This document shows, piece by piece, positions 55,514-64,000 of a stretch of 64,000 nucleotides of DNA. The first letter of the stretch is position 1; each line of letters begins with the position of its first letter. A program made the translations under genes and the position numbers. This DNA is from Campylobacteraceae bacterium (lineage in GTDB: Bacteria > Campylobacterota > Campylobacteria > Campylobacterales > Arcobacteraceae), in contig JABXII010000003.1 of the NCBI GenBank assembly GCA_013373175.1, positions 1 to 64,000 of the forward strand, in the 5' to 3' direction. Under the pieces are notes generated by a model, which was given only the letters and a program-made list of their open reading frames with translations, was not told where the DNA came from and did not search any database.

Positions 55514-56980
55514 TTAAGCCGCTACTGGTGTAGCATTTACTGGTTCTTTATCAAGTACTCTACCTGCTGTTGCAGTTTTGTACATGTTATATGCAAACAT
55601 AAAGAATCCGATTAGATACAATAATCCACCAACAGCTCTAATTGTGTAGTATGGTTGTAAAACAGTTACAGTATCAATGAATGAGTATACTAATGAACCA
55701 TATTCATCATATGCTCTCCACATCATACCTTGAGTAATACCAGCAATCCACATTGAAGTAAAGTATAATACAATACCAGTTGTTTGTAACCAGAATTGCG
55801 TATCCATTAACGACTTAGAGTATAATTCTCTTCCATACATTCTTGGTGCCATGTGGTATAGTGCTGCCATAATCATAAATACAACCCATCCTAAAACACC
55901 ATCGTGTACGTGACCTGGAATCCAATCAGTAAAGTGAGCAATCGCATTTACAGATTTAATAGACTGAATTGGTCCTTCGATTGTAGATAACATATAGAAT
56001 GTTGATGCTAAAATCATGAACTTAATCAGAGTATTTGTTTGTAATTGTTGCCATTCACCTTTCATAGTTAATAGCATATTAATTGCTGATCCCCATGATG
56101 GTAAAATTAATACTACTGACATTACAGAACCCATTGTTTGCATCCAATCTGGAACAGTAGAATAAATTAAGTGGTGTCCACCTGCCCATAAATATACAAA
56201 CATTAATCCCCAGAATGCTAGGATTGATAATTTATATGAATAAACATTTTGTCCAGACTCTTTTGGTAAGAAATAATAAATCATTGCAATAATTGGAACT
56301 GTAAATACAAATCCAACTGCATTATGTCCATACCACCATTGTACTAGTGCATCATTTGAACCAGAGTACATTGAAACAGAGTGAATCCATGAACCATATC
56401 CAGATACAAAATAAGTTGGAACTTCCATATTATTAAATAGGTATAACATTGCAACAGCTAAGAAACCAGCTATGAAATACCAAATTGAGATATATAAAGT
56501 TCTTTCTCTTCTAATTCCGATTAAACCGAAAATAGAGATACCGTATAATACCCACCAAACAACAACTAAGATATCTAAAGGCCATTCTAACTCAGCATAC
56601 TCTTTAGAAGTCGTAATACCCATAAATAATGTTACTACTGCTAAAAGAATAGTGATGAAGTAAAGTACAAAGTGTAACTTTGCTACTCCCATTAAAAATG
56701 GAGACTCTTTTAAAGATACTTTTAAAACTCTTTGCCCAATGTAATACCATGTTGCAAAGATACCACTAAGAGTAAAACCAAAAGCAACACCGTTTGTGTG
56801 TAAAGGTCTTAATCTACTGAAAGTACCATATTCACCTGCTAGGTTATTTAAACCTGGGAACGCAAGTTGAAACGCTAGTACAACACCAATAGTCATACCA
56901 ATGATACCAAACAGAATTGTTGCAAATGTAAAGGCTTTTGCAATTGAGTAATCATACTCGATTTGTGCACCGTTTTGCAT
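55514..56980 (-). CDS. ccoN: cbb3 oxidase catalytic subunit CcoN
   Basis: Haem-copper core of a high-affinity terminal oxidase, reducing oxygen to water and pumping protons. About 12 TM helices in 488 residues. Metal ligands: His in RPLHTNGVAFGF (low-spin haem), His in WYGHNAVGF and the pair in GGHHLIYS (copper B), and HVHDGVLGWV (haem histidines). The ATG at 56980 is chosen over the TTG one codon before because GGAGGA is well spaced. It heads the operon ccoNOQP-DUF4006-microprotein-TPM-fixH-addB. Confidence 0.96.
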   Translation of the reverse strand: MQNGAQIEYDYSIAKAFTFATILFGIIGMTIGVVLAFQLAFPGLNNLAGEYGTFSRLRPLHTNGVAFGFTLSGIFATWYYIGQRVLKVSLKESPFLMGVAKLHFVLYFITILLAVVTLFMGITTSKEYAELEWPLDILVVVWWVLYGISIFGLIGIRRERTLYISIWYFIAGFLAVAMLYLFNNMEVPTYFVSGYGSWIHSVSMYSGSNDALVQWWYGHNAVGFVFTVPIIAMIYYFLPKESGQNVYSYKLSILAFWGLMFVYLWAGGHHLIYSTVPDWMQTMGSVMSVVLILPSWGSAINMLLTMKGEWQQLQTNTLIKFMILASTFYMLSTIEGPIQSIKSVNAIAHFTDWIPGHVHDGVLGWVVFMIMAALYHMAPRMYGRELYSKSLMDTQFWLQTTGIVLYFTSMWIAGITQGMMWRAYDEYGSLVYSFIDTVTVLQPYYTIRAVGGLLYLIGFFMFAYNMYKTATAGRVLDKEPVNATPVAA

Positions 56981-57000
56981 CAATCTCCTCCTACTAATTT

Positions 57001-57027
57001 TTTATACAAGTCACTTTTTTGTCACTT
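57001..57027 (-). promoter_or_regulatory. ccoN promoter region with GTCACTT direct repeat
   Basis: On the plus strand GTCACTT occurs at 57010-57016 and 57021-57027, a 7-base repeat with an 11-base period, as in OmpR/PhoB-family sites. It lies just upstream of a minus-strand TATAAA (57001-57006) that could be the -10. Confidence 0.45.
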
Positions 57028-57147
57028 ATCTTCAAATATTAGCTAAAGGGCTATAAAATTAAGCTTAAGATTTTAGTTTTTTTTTTAAGTTTGCTTTAAT
57101 TTTGCAAAACTTTTAATTGCATAATGATATTGATTATTGAAGCAGCA

Positions 57148-57618
57148 TTAAAAGTTGTTTTTTAATGCCTGTAAGGCTTCTTTTTTTAAAGTCTTTTGTT
57201 TTAGGTCTTCTCTTTTGTCATGTAGCTTTTTACCACGAGCAACTGCTACTTGAATCTTAACCATATTTTTAGAATTAAAATATAGTTTTGTAGGGATTAA
57301 AGTGAACCCATCTTTACTAACTTTTTCATGGAGTTTATTAATCTCTTTTCTATGTAATAGAAGTTTTCTGCTTCTTCTTTCATCAGGTCTATAAGTCGTG
57401 TGGGCAGTACTTAGATGAGTAATATGCATATTTAAAACATATACTTCATTTTTAATAATTCTTACGTGAGAATCTTTTAAGTTTACCCTGCTATCTCTTA
57501 TTGATTTAACTTCACTACCTTGTAAAGCAATACCTGCTTCTAAAGTATCTAATATTTCATAATCATGATATGCTTTTTTATTCTTAAATGTTAAATTTTT
57601 TTCTTTAGTTTTTGCCAT
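57148..57618 (-). CDS. smpB: SsrA-binding protein SmpB
   Basis: Binds tmRNA and brings it to stalled ribosomes. The 156 residues show [10 protein letters not shown] (about 13-22), the core [21 protein letters not shown] (motif from about residue 32) and the basic tail [14 protein letters not shown]. The tmRNA gene is not in the window. It overlaps ispE by 14 bases and is the last gene of uvrD-truB-ispE-smpB. Confidence 0.97.
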   Translation of the reverse strand: MAKTKEKNLTFKNKKAYHDYEILDTLEAGIALQGSEVKSIRDSRVNLKDSHVRIIKNEVYVLNMHITHLSTAHTTYRPDERRSRKLLLHRKEINKLHEKVSKDGFTLIPTKLYFNSKNMVKIQVAVARGKKLHDKREDLKQKTLKKEALQALKNNF

Positions 57619-58381
57619 TATTTACCTTAAAAAAAGAGCTGCCACTTCCACTGAAAAACCAACCATTTTTTTCAAATTTTTCTAGTTCATTTTCGATTGA
57701 TTTTGCAGGCTTATATAAATCATTTGCTGTGCTTATGCTATGCTCTTTCATGATTTCTGTTGATTTTAAGCTAAAAAGCTTAAGTATTTCTTCATCAGTC
57801 TCTTCTTTATAAAACTTTTCTCTAAATGCCTTAAAAATCAGTCCTGTATCACATTTTATCTTTGGTGTTACTACTTCTATATCTAAAATTTCTTCATCAA
57901 ATTTTTCAATTTTTTCGCCTATTCCTGATACATTTGCACTATCATATTCATAAACAAAAAATGGAACATCAGCACCAATTTTTACTGCTAGCTTACACAA
58001 TTCATCTTTTGTAAGCCCTAGTTTACACTCTTCATTTACCATAAGCATAAAAGTAGCAGCATTAGAACTTCCACCACCAAGACCAGCAAACTCTGGAATA
58101 TTTTTGTCAACTTTTACTTTTTTATTTTTAAAGTACTCTTCTACTTTTGGCGATACTTCTTTTAAAAGTAAATAAGCTTTATAAATAGTATTTTTATTTA
58201 ACGCACATCCAAAGTCTCCTTCTAAAGTAAACTCTTTGCAAACCTCATCTATAAATGAAACAGTATCATATAAAGAGTGTACTCGTACAAACCTAGAAGC
58301 TAATTCATGGTAGTTATCTCTTTTCCCTACTATTTTTAAAAAGATATTAACTTTTGCATAAGACTTTTTTGTAACCGTCAA
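57605..58381 (-). CDS. ispE: 4-diphosphocytidyl-2-C-methyl-D-erythritol kinase
   Basis: GHMP kinase of the non-mevalonate isoprenoid pathway, the same route as IspH at 27807. [20 protein letters not shown] (start of the protein) and the ATP loop [17 protein letters not shown] (about 94-110) are intact, with GADVPFF following and a terminal SGSGSSFF. The 258 residues are slightly short. TTG start, overlapping the truB stop by four bases (TTGA); smpB begins before its end. Confidence 0.94.
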   Translation of the reverse strand: MTVTKKSYAKVNIFLKIVGKRDNYHELASRFVRVHSLYDTVSFIDEVCKEFTLEGDFGCALNKNTIYKAYLLLKEVSPKVEEYFKNKKVKVDKNIPEFAGLGGGSSNAATFMLMVNEECKLGLTKDELCKLAVKIGADVPFFVYEYDSANVSGIGEKIEKFDEEILDIEVVTPKIKCDTGLIFKAFREKFYKEETDEEILKLFSLKSTEIMKEHSISTANDLYKPAKSIENELEKFEKNGWFFSGSGSSFFKVNNGKN

Positions 58382-59226
58382 AGTTTCACCTTATTTAGAA
58401 GATATTTAACTTCATTATCAATAATTTGGATTATACTAAAAAACTCTTCAAACTTAACTATATATGAGCCTTCTTCTTTATTTTCTAAAAATTCTAAAGA
58501 TATCTTTTTTCCATCTTCAAAAAAGCTTTTATCCCCAGTATAAATATTCTGCTTTAAATCAATAAAATCTATAGGGTTTAAATCTTTTTCATTTTCGTAA
58601 AAAAACATTCCTTCATTTAATCTATTTAAATAAGAAAGAGTTCCTTTAACATTTAATTTTTCAAGTAAGATTTGAGCTAAACTTCTAATATATGAACCTT
58701 CACTAACAGTTGCTTCAAAGGTTATAAAAGGATGATTATAAGAAACAAACTTTGTAGTAAAGATTTCCATAGAAGATTTTTTCATCTTCACTTCTTTTCC
58801 TTCCCTTGCTAAATTATAAGCTCTTTTGCCATCAATTTTCTTAGCAGAAAACTTAGGAGGATAATATTCATGTGTTCCAATTAAATTTTTAATTTCTTCT
58901 TTTATTAAAGATTCATCAACTCTTTTTTCATCTTCTATTGAAATTATATTTTCAATATCTAATGATTCAGAAGTAGTGCCTAACCAAATAACAGCTCTAT
59001 AAGTCTTAGGAGTTTTTTTAATATAGTTAAATAGTTTAGAATATTGTCCAAAAGCAACAATTAAACATCCACAAGCAAAAGGGTCAAGGGTTCCAGAGAA
59101 ACCTGCTTTTTTATTTCTATATTTTCTTTTTATTTTGTTTAAATATGTGTTTGAGCTAACAAACATAGGTTTGTTTACAACAAATAACTTATTTAATGGT
59201 TCTTTATCGTATAATCTTTTTTGCAT
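58378..59226 (-). CDS. truB: tRNA pseudouridine-55 synthase
   Basis: Makes pseudouridine at position 55 in the T-loop. The catalytic Asp is in GFSGTLDPFACGCLIVAFG (about 38-56), followed by KTYRAVIWLG and the substrate-contact segment EGSYIRSLAQIL. The 282 residues lack a clear C-terminal PUA domain of the longer E. coli type. It sits eight bases after uvrD and overlaps ispE. Confidence 0.94.
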   Translation of the reverse strand: MQKRLYDKEPLNKLFVVNKPMFVSSNTYLNKIKRKYRNKKAGFSGTLDPFACGCLIVAFGQYSKLFNYIKKTPKTYRAVIWLGTTSESLDIENIISIEDEKRVDESLIKEEIKNLIGTHEYYPPKFSAKKIDGKRAYNLAREGKEVKMKKSSMEIFTTKFVSYNHPFITFEATVSEGSYIRSLAQILLEKLNVKGTLSYLNRLNEGMFFYENEKDLNPIDFIDLKQNIYTGDKSFFEDGKKISLEFLENKEEGSYIVKFEEFFSIIQIIDNEVKYLLNKVKL

Positions 59227-59234
59227 TATTTATA

Positions 59235-61289
59235 TTAAATCTTCTCTACAAAACTAGATAATATATCTCTTCTTGTTCCACCAAAGTTAATCGTTAATTT
59301 ATAATCTTTTCCAGCTTTATTTGCTTTTTGAACTCTTCCCATTCCAAAAATTTTGTGCTGAACTAAATCACCTTTTCTATATGATGAAGTTTTCTCTATT
59401 GTTAAACTTCCTTTAATAAGTCCACTTTCACTTAAAAATCTACTTTTAAGTAATGAAGCTCTTTTACCTTTATAAAATCTTGAATGAACAAAAGACAAAG
59501 TTAAAGTATCCATTGCTCTTGTAATTGCAACATAACCTAATCTTCTTTCCTCTTCTATATCACTTCCATCACCAATAATAGGGAAGAAACCTTCTTCCAT
59601 ACCAATAATAAATAAATGTTTGTACTCTAAACCTTTTGAAGAGTGAATACTCATCATTGAAACAGCCTGATCTGTTAATTCACTTTGTTCTGATTCAAGG
59701 GCAATTTCATTTAAAAAATCGTCTAAGTTTTGGTGTGGGTTTTGAATAAAGTAGTCTCTTATATATCCATAAAACTCGTCAATATTTGCCTGTCTATCAA
59801 AACCATCTGGAACATTATCATAAGAAGCTCTATAATCAAAAGTATCTTCAAAGGCATCTAAAAACTTCATTTTAGACTCTTCTAAAGTATCTCTTAAGTC
59901 CATTATTGAAGCCATAAATACTTTTAGTGTTCTTGAATTCTTTTTACCAACTACAGCACTAAGTTCTTCTGGTTCAAAATCTTCAATAATATTAAAAATA
60001 GGTCTTTTTAGTTCTATTGATTTTGCATCAAGTTTATCAATTGTTGTTTTACCTATACCTCTTTTTGGTTTATTTACAATTCTTTTAAAAGAGAAATTAT
60101 CAGTTGTATTTGTTAAAACTCTAAAATAAGCAATCAAATCTTTGATTTCTGCTCTTTCGTAGAATTTCATACCACCAATAAGTCTATAGTTAAGTCCTGC
60201 TTTGTTAAAGCCTTCTTCTAGAGACCTTGAAAGTGCATTTACTCTAAATAAAATAGCAATATCTCTTGCACTCTCACCACTTGCAATTAGTTTTTTAATA
60301 TCATCAGTGATTTTTCTTGTCTCTTCATTTTCATCAGAAGATTCATAGACTCTTACACTATCACCTTCTTTTCTTGTTCCAATTAGTTTTTTACCAAGTC
60401 TATCTCTATTGTGTTCTATTAGTTGGTTTGCATGATTTAAAATTGTATTAGTTGATCTATAGTTGTTTTCAAGTTTTACAATCTTTGTTCCCTCAAAATG
60501 TTCGTGGAAGTTTAGGATGTTTTTAATTGTAGCACCTCTCCAGCCATAAATTGATTGGTCATCATCACCAACAACACAAAGATTGTCATGTGTTGAACAA
60601 AGTTTTCTTAAAAGTTTATATTGTAATTCATTTGTATCTTGATACTCATCTACCATCACATATTGATACTTTTGACTAATTTCTTTAGCTAGTTCTTCAT
60701 TTTGCTTTAAAATTTTATATGGAAGTAATAATAAGTCATCAAAATCTACAAGGTTATTTTTTAATAAATATGCCTCATATTTTTCATATACATCTGCTAT
60801 TTGTTGATAGATTTTTAATTGTGCTGAAGCTTTTGCTTCTGTTGGAGTAATCAAAGTATTTTTGTATTTTGAAATCTCACTAACTAATAAAGAAGTAGTT
60901 ATCTCTTTATCTATTGATTTAATTATTCTTTTCTTATCATCTGTATCTATGATTATAAAGTTATTTTTTCTATTTAATTGGCTCATATGGAATTTTAAAA
61001 AAAGAAGTCCAAATTTATGGAAAGTACAAAGTAAAGGAGGAGTATTTACAATTGTTGTATCAATCATAGAGTAAGCTCTTTCTCTCATCTCAGTTGCAGC
61101 TTTATTTGTAAATGTTAGAGTTAAAATTGAGCTAGGATCAATTCCTATAGAAATAAGATAAGCAAGCCTTGTTGTAATAGTTTTTGTTTTACCTGAACCT
61201 GCCCCAGCAAGAATAAGTAAAGAACCATCAATATGCTGTGCAGCTTCCCTTTGAGACTCATTTAACGATGATAAAGAATTTTCTAACAT
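59235..61289 (-). CDS. uvrD: UvrD/Rep/PcrA-type DNA helicase
   Basis: A 3'-5' helicase for nucleotide excision and mismatch-type repair or replication restart. Motifs in order: LNESQREAA (Q-motif), AGAGSGKTKTITTRLAYL (about 29-46), TLTFTNKAATEMRERA, VMVDEYQDTNELQ, GDDDQSIYGWRGA, NYRSTNTIL, MSIHSSKGLEYKHLFI and YVAITRAMDTLTL. At 684 residues with a C-terminal HKIFGMGRV Tudor-like module, it fits UvrD/PcrA better than Rep. It has its own minus-strand TATAAT at 61364-61369. Confidence 0.94.
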   Translation of the reverse strand: MLENSLSSLNESQREAAQHIDGSLLILAGAGSGKTKTITTRLAYLISIGIDPSSILTLTFTNKAATEMRERAYSMIDTTIVNTPPLLCTFHKFGLLFLKFHMSQLNRKNNFIIIDTDDKKRIIKSIDKEITTSLLVSEISKYKNTLITPTEAKASAQLKIYQQIADVYEKYEAYLLKNNLVDFDDLLLLPYKILKQNEELAKEISQKYQYVMVDEYQDTNELQYKLLRKLCSTHDNLCVVGDDDQSIYGWRGATIKNILNFHEHFEGTKIVKLENNYRSTNTILNHANQLIEHNRDRLGKKLIGTRKEGDSVRVYESSDENEETRKITDDIKKLIASGESARDIAILFRVNALSRSLEEGFNKAGLNYRLIGGMKFYERAEIKDLIAYFRVLTNTTDNFSFKRIVNKPKRGIGKTTIDKLDAKSIELKRPIFNIIEDFEPEELSAVVGKKNSRTLKVFMASIMDLRDTLEESKMKFLDAFEDTFDYRASYDNVPDGFDRQANIDEFYGYIRDYFIQNPHQNLDDFLNEIALESEQSELTDQAVSMMSIHSSKGLEYKHLFIIGMEEGFFPIIGDGSDIEEERRLGYVAITRAMDTLTLSFVHSRFYKGKRASLLKSRFLSESGLIKGSLTIEKTSSYRKGDLVQHKIFGMGRVQKANKAGKDYKLTINFGGTRRDILSSFVEKI

Positions 61290-61363
61290 TTTTACTCCAT
61301 TTACCCAAAAAAAATAGTATATTTCTAAATATTGATTATTAATTTAGTAAGGTAATATATTAG

Positions 61364-61369
61364 ATTATA
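61364..61369 (-). promoter_or_regulatory. Predicted -10 for uvrD
   Basis: TATAAT on the minus strand in GCTATAATCT, about 75 bases before the uvrD start. Confidence 0.5.
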
Positions 61370-61428
61370 GCATAATTTGTTTAAATTAATTACACTTCTT
61401 AATATTTTTATTTATAAATAAATGTTAT

Positions 61429-61434
61429 TATAAT
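61429..61434 (+). promoter_or_regulatory. Predicted -10 for the LysR gene
   Basis: TATAAT in GTTATTATAATCATT, 27 bases before the ATG. AAAGG lies between them. Confidence 0.55.
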
Positions 61435-61460
61435 CATTAAATTTTTTAAAGGCAACAAGA

Positions 61461-62360
61461 ATGTTAACTGATTTTGCGAAACTTGAAACTTTTTTAACAG
61501 TCGTTAGAGAGAAGTCATTTTCAAAGGCTTCAGCCAAGTTAGGTATTTCTCAACCAGCTGTTACTCAACAAATGAAGTTCATTGAAGAATATCTAGATGT
61601 GCAAGTAGTTGATAGAAAAAAGAATGGAATTAGACTTACAAAAGAAGGTCAAATGCTTTATTCTATTGCACAGAAAATCGAGAGATGTGTAAACAATGGA
61701 GAAAAAGAATTATTAAAAATTATGAATAAAGATGTAACTTTTTTATTCGGTGCTTCATTTATTATTGGAAACTATATTCTTCCAAGATTTTTAAATAACT
61801 TAAAAGAGAATATTAACAATGATGTTTCTATCAATGTTTCTGTTTCTCATAAAGCAATTGAAGACTTATTAGATAAAAAAATTGATATGGCATTAGTTGA
61901 AAACTATATTCCAGATGATGATATTATTTATAGAGAGTGGATGGATGATGAGATTGTAATTTTCTCAAACCAAAAACTTCCTGCAAAAGCAAAAGCTAGT
62001 GATTTATTATCATATAAATGGGTATGTAGAAACCCAGATTCTCATACTAGATTAATTTTTAAAGAGTCTTTAGAAAGAGCTAACTATCCAGACTGTGATA
62101 CATTTGATGTAACTAGTGAAGTTACAAGTGCTACTACTATTGTACAAACTGTTTTACATTCAGATAAAAATGAAACTCCAACTGTTTCTATTGTATCTAG
62201 AAATGCAATTGAATCACTACTTAAAGCAGGTGCTTTATATGAGTCAAGAATTGGAAATCACAAAATGTCTAGAAAGTTATACATTGCATATAGAAAAGAT
62301 AGAAAGCATGATGCATTTATAGAAAATGTAGTTGACTATCTACTTAAAATAAAAGGATAA
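61461..62360 (+). CDS. LysR-family transcriptional regulator
   Basis: A 299-residue regulator. The winged helix-turn-helix is at about 5-63 (FLTVVREKSFSKASAKLGISQ, then AVTQQMKFIEEYLDVQVVDR), followed by a linker helix and a periplasmic-binding-like effector domain (about 90-290). LysR proteins often regulate a divergent neighbour, here uvrD, but nothing in that gene suggests regulation by a small molecule. The effector and targets are unknown. No LysR box (T-N11-A) stands out among the many AT-rich matches. Confidence 0.88.
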   Translation: MLTDFAKLETFLTVVREKSFSKASAKLGISQPAVTQQMKFIEEYLDVQVVDRKKNGIRLTKEGQMLYSIAQKIERCVNNGEKELLKIMNKDVTFLFGASFIIGNYILPRFLNNLKENINNDVSINVSVSHKAIEDLLDKKIDMALVENYIPDDDIIYREWMDDEIVIFSNQKLPAKAKASDLLSYKWVCRNPDSHTRLIFKESLERANYPDCDTFDVTSEVTSATTIVQTVLHSDKNETPTVSIVSRNAIESLLKAGALYESRIGNHKMSRKLYIAYRKDRKHDAFIENVVDYLLKIKG

Positions 62361-62385
62361 ACCTTAAGATTTAATCTTAAAGTTT
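62359..62385. terminator. Weak hairpin between the LysR gene and yhcC
   Basis: An inverted repeat TTAAGAT / ATCTTAA extended by AAAC / GTTT, at the 3' ends of two convergent genes. There is no strong T-run, so its activity as a terminator is uncertain. Confidence 0.4.
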
Positions 62386-62388
62386 ATC

Positions 62389-63390
62389 TTAATACTTCAA
62401 TCCCTCTTTTAATAAAGCTTTTCTTATTTTACTTATTTGTTGATGTTTGTTTTTACACCATATAGGAGATAATAAAGTACTATCATCTATTCCTGCTGTT
62501 ACTCTTTGAACAGAGATGTTCTCAGGCATTCTTTTTATTGATTCAACTACTGTTTGTATATATAAATCTTCTGAAATAGGAGTAAAATCTCCTCTTTTAA
62601 AATCTTTTGTTAGAAGAGTATTTTTAACCACATACAAAGGGTGAAACTTTATAGAATCAACATTTAAAGCAATTGTTTCATCTAAAGTTTGTAACATCAT
62701 CTCTTTATTTTCATCAGGTAATCCATAGATTAAATGCCCACAAACTTTAAGGCCTTTTTCTTTAGTTCTTTTTATCCAATACCTCATATTTGAAGCATCA
62801 TCACCACGATTTATTTTTTCTAATGTTTTATCATAAAAAGATTGAATCCCATACTCAACCCAAATCTCTTTATCAGCACTTAACTCTTTTAAAAAATCAA
62901 GAATTTCATCAGTCATACAATCTGTTCTTGTACCTATTGAAAGTCCAATTACATTATCAAAAGATAAAGCTTTTGTATAAAGAGCTTTTAAAGTCTCTAA
63001 GGGAGCATAAGTATTGGTAAAAGATTGAAAGTAAACAATATATTTTTTAACACCAAACTTATTATTTAATCTAACTTTAGTAGCTTCAAATTGCATTTCA
63101 AGCTGTTTTAATTGATTCTCTAAGAAAGGATTTTCTTTTACATTAGGATTTAGTTTAAACTTTGGTTTTCTCTCAGTTAGATTAGGAGAAAAAGAGTCAT
63201 TTTCACAAAAGGTGCAACCACCTTTTGCTACTGTTCCATCAATATTTGGACAAGTAAAACCACCTATAGAAATAGGTACTTTATAAACTTTATGTCCAAA
63301 CTTATTTTTAAAGTATCTTCCAATAGTTAATACTTCTTTATTTTCATATTTGATTTTATTTTTTTTATTTTGTAACGAAATAGTCACCAT
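62389..63390 (-). CDS. YhcC-type radical SAM protein (TIGR01212 family)
   Basis: A 333-residue radical SAM enzyme of unknown substrate. The N-terminal FTCPNIDGTVAKGGCTFCEND (from about residue 46) contains the three cluster cysteines in the family's extended spacing. YGIQSFYDKTLEKINRG and VCGHLIYGLPDE are further family marks. The ATG at 63390 is used; the TTG before it is equally placed but less likely. It overlaps the end of purF by 26 bases, so translation may be coupled. No other cofactor site is obvious. Confidence 0.86.
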   Translation of the reverse strand: MVTISLQNKKNKIKYENKEVLTIGRYFKNKFGHKVYKVPISIGGFTCPNIDGTVAKGGCTFCENDSFSPNLTERKPKFKLNPNVKENPFLENQLKQLEMQFEATKVRLNNKFGVKKYIVYFQSFTNTYAPLETLKALYTKALSFDNVIGLSIGTRTDCMTDEILDFLKELSADKEIWVEYGIQSFYDKTLEKINRGDDASNMRYWIKRTKEKGLKVCGHLIYGLPDENKEMMLQTLDETIALNVDSIKFHPLYVVKNTLLTKDFKRGDFTPISEDLYIQTVVESIKRMPENISVQRVTAGIDDSTLLSPIWCKNKHQQISKIRKALLKEGLKY

Positions 63391-64000
63391 CAAAGCTTTC
63401 TAGGGCATAATTAGTACCTTTACCAATTGATTGTGTTAAGTCTTCAATTGATAAATACTCTAAAGTATCTGCCTCTATATATTCACAAATTTCTTCTTTT
63501 GTCATTCTATGAGAGATTAACTCCTCTTGGTTTGGAGTATCAATCCCATAATAACAAGGGAATTTAATTTCAGGAGAAGCAACTCTAAAGTGTACTTCTT
63601 TTGCACCTGCGTCTTTTAGCATTTTAACAATTCTTTTAGAAGTTGTACCTCTAACAATAGAATCATCAATTACTAATAAGGATTTTCCTTCAATTAAAGA
63701 CCTCATTGGAGAAAGTTTCATTTTAACTTTCATATTTCTCATCTCTTGAGTTGGTTCAATAAATGTTCTTCCAACATAGTGATTTCTAATAATCCCATAT
63801 TCAAAAGGAATCTTACTTTGTGCTGCATAACCAAGCGCAGCAGGAACTCCTGAATCAGGAACAGGAATAACCATATCTACTTTGATAGTTGAATCTTTAT
63901 CATTTTTAGCAAGGGCTCTACCCATATTTTCTCTAGTTCTATATACATTTTTACCATCAATAACAGAATCAGGTCTTGCAAAATATACATATTCAAAAGC
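63365..64000 (-). CDS. purF: Amidophosphoribosyltransferase, N-terminal part cut by the window edge
   Basis: First committed step of purine synthesis. The frame is open to base 64000 (AFEYVYFARPDSVIDG at the edge), so about 211 C-terminal residues are present. The PRPP loop LVIDDSIVRGTTSKRIV is intact, and IPVPDSGVPAALGYA and HYVGRTFIEPTQEMR are typical. The glutaminase half is outside the window. The C-terminal cysteines used for a cluster in Bacillus-type PurF are not evident, apart from Cys in FPCYYGIDTP. Confidence 0.95.
   Translation of the reverse strand, partial: AFEYVYFARPDSVIDGKNVYRTRENMGRALAKNDKDSTIKVDMVIPVPDSGVPAALGYAAQSKIPFEYGIIRNHYVGRTFIEPTQEMRNMKVKMKLSPMRSLIEGKSLLVIDDSIVRGTTSKRIVKMLKDAGAKEVHFRVASPEIKFPCYYGIDTPNQEELISHRMTKEEICEYIEADTLEYLSIEDLTQSIGKGTNYALESFDGDYFVTK

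Noticed and set aside
57145-57168. Hairpin at the 3' end of smpB as a terminator
   Set aside because: A 9-bp stem exists, but no T-run follows it on the minus strand, and most of it lies within the coding sequence.
1-64000. CRISPR array, insertion sequence, prophage or toxin-antitoxin locus
   Set aside because: No spaced direct repeats, transposase, integrase or phage structural genes, and no small paired genes of that kind are visible.

Overview
The window is a low-G+C (roughly 30%), tightly packed bacterial chromosome segment. Its gene set points to the Campylobacterota and most likely to an Arcobacter-like genus. The pointers are an isolated atpB, a bc1 complex with a dihaem cytochrome c, a ccoNOQP cbb3 oxidase followed by a DUF4006 gene, an AddAB-type helicase/nuclease pair, Campylobacter-type MOMP porins, and sigma-70 promoters with a clear TATAAT box and no obvious -35. 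The genus is inferred from gene content and style; I could not run a comparison.

Layout. 1-11.5 kb: 5'-truncated metE, ilvA, atpB, a short ThiE/TenI-like gene, addA (minus), a membrane diguanylate cyclase with a c-type haem motif, argB and thrC. 11.7-14.8 kb: petABC plus a small cytochrome c. 14.8-19.1 kb: rsmE with a membrane protein (minus), then the overlapping moeA-queC-queD-queE set (molybdenum cofactor and the preQ0/queuosine pathway). 19.2-22.6 kb: fatty-acid genes fabG, acpP, fabF, accA. 22.7-32.5 kb: hinT (minus), then pheS-pheT-aroA and ispH-rpsA-serA-efp. 32.7-44 kb, all minus: ribD, rimP-rbfA-infB-ylxR, thrB-tsaB-lpxC-M23 peptidase-DHH phosphoesterase, nadC-nadA. 44.1-49.7 kb: plsY, folB, two paralogous porins flanking a cytochrome c and prfB. 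49.8-57 kb, minus: ccoNOQP, DUF4006, a 30-codon membrane microprotein, a TPM-domain gene, fixH and addB in one run. 57.1-64 kb: smpB-ispE-truB-uvrD (minus), a LysR regulator, a YhcC-type radical SAM gene and a 3'-terminal piece of purF.

The genes are mostly core metabolism, translation, envelope and respiration. I see no prophage, insertion sequence, CRISPR array, tRNA or rRNA gene, and no stretch longer than 300 bases without a gene. PetABC and CcoNOQP form consecutive parts of one aerobic electron chain (quinol to cytochrome c to oxygen), with small c-type cytochromes nearby as possible shuttles. AtpB belongs to the ATP synthase that uses the resulting gradient.

The most interesting non-coding signal is a pair of short leaders before fabG and ispH. 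Each has the same design: a GTTCCC/GGGAAC hairpin that excludes a second hairpin burying the Shine-Dalgarno sequence. The arms of the second hairpin differ between the two genes in a compensatory way. This is a candidate RNA switch shared by a fatty-acid gene and an isoprenoid gene. Other leads are a structured porin leader, an unannotated 30-residue protein in the cbb3 cluster, a cyclase combining a periplasmic haem motif with a cytoplasmic cysteine cluster, and an OmpR-type direct repeat before ccoN.
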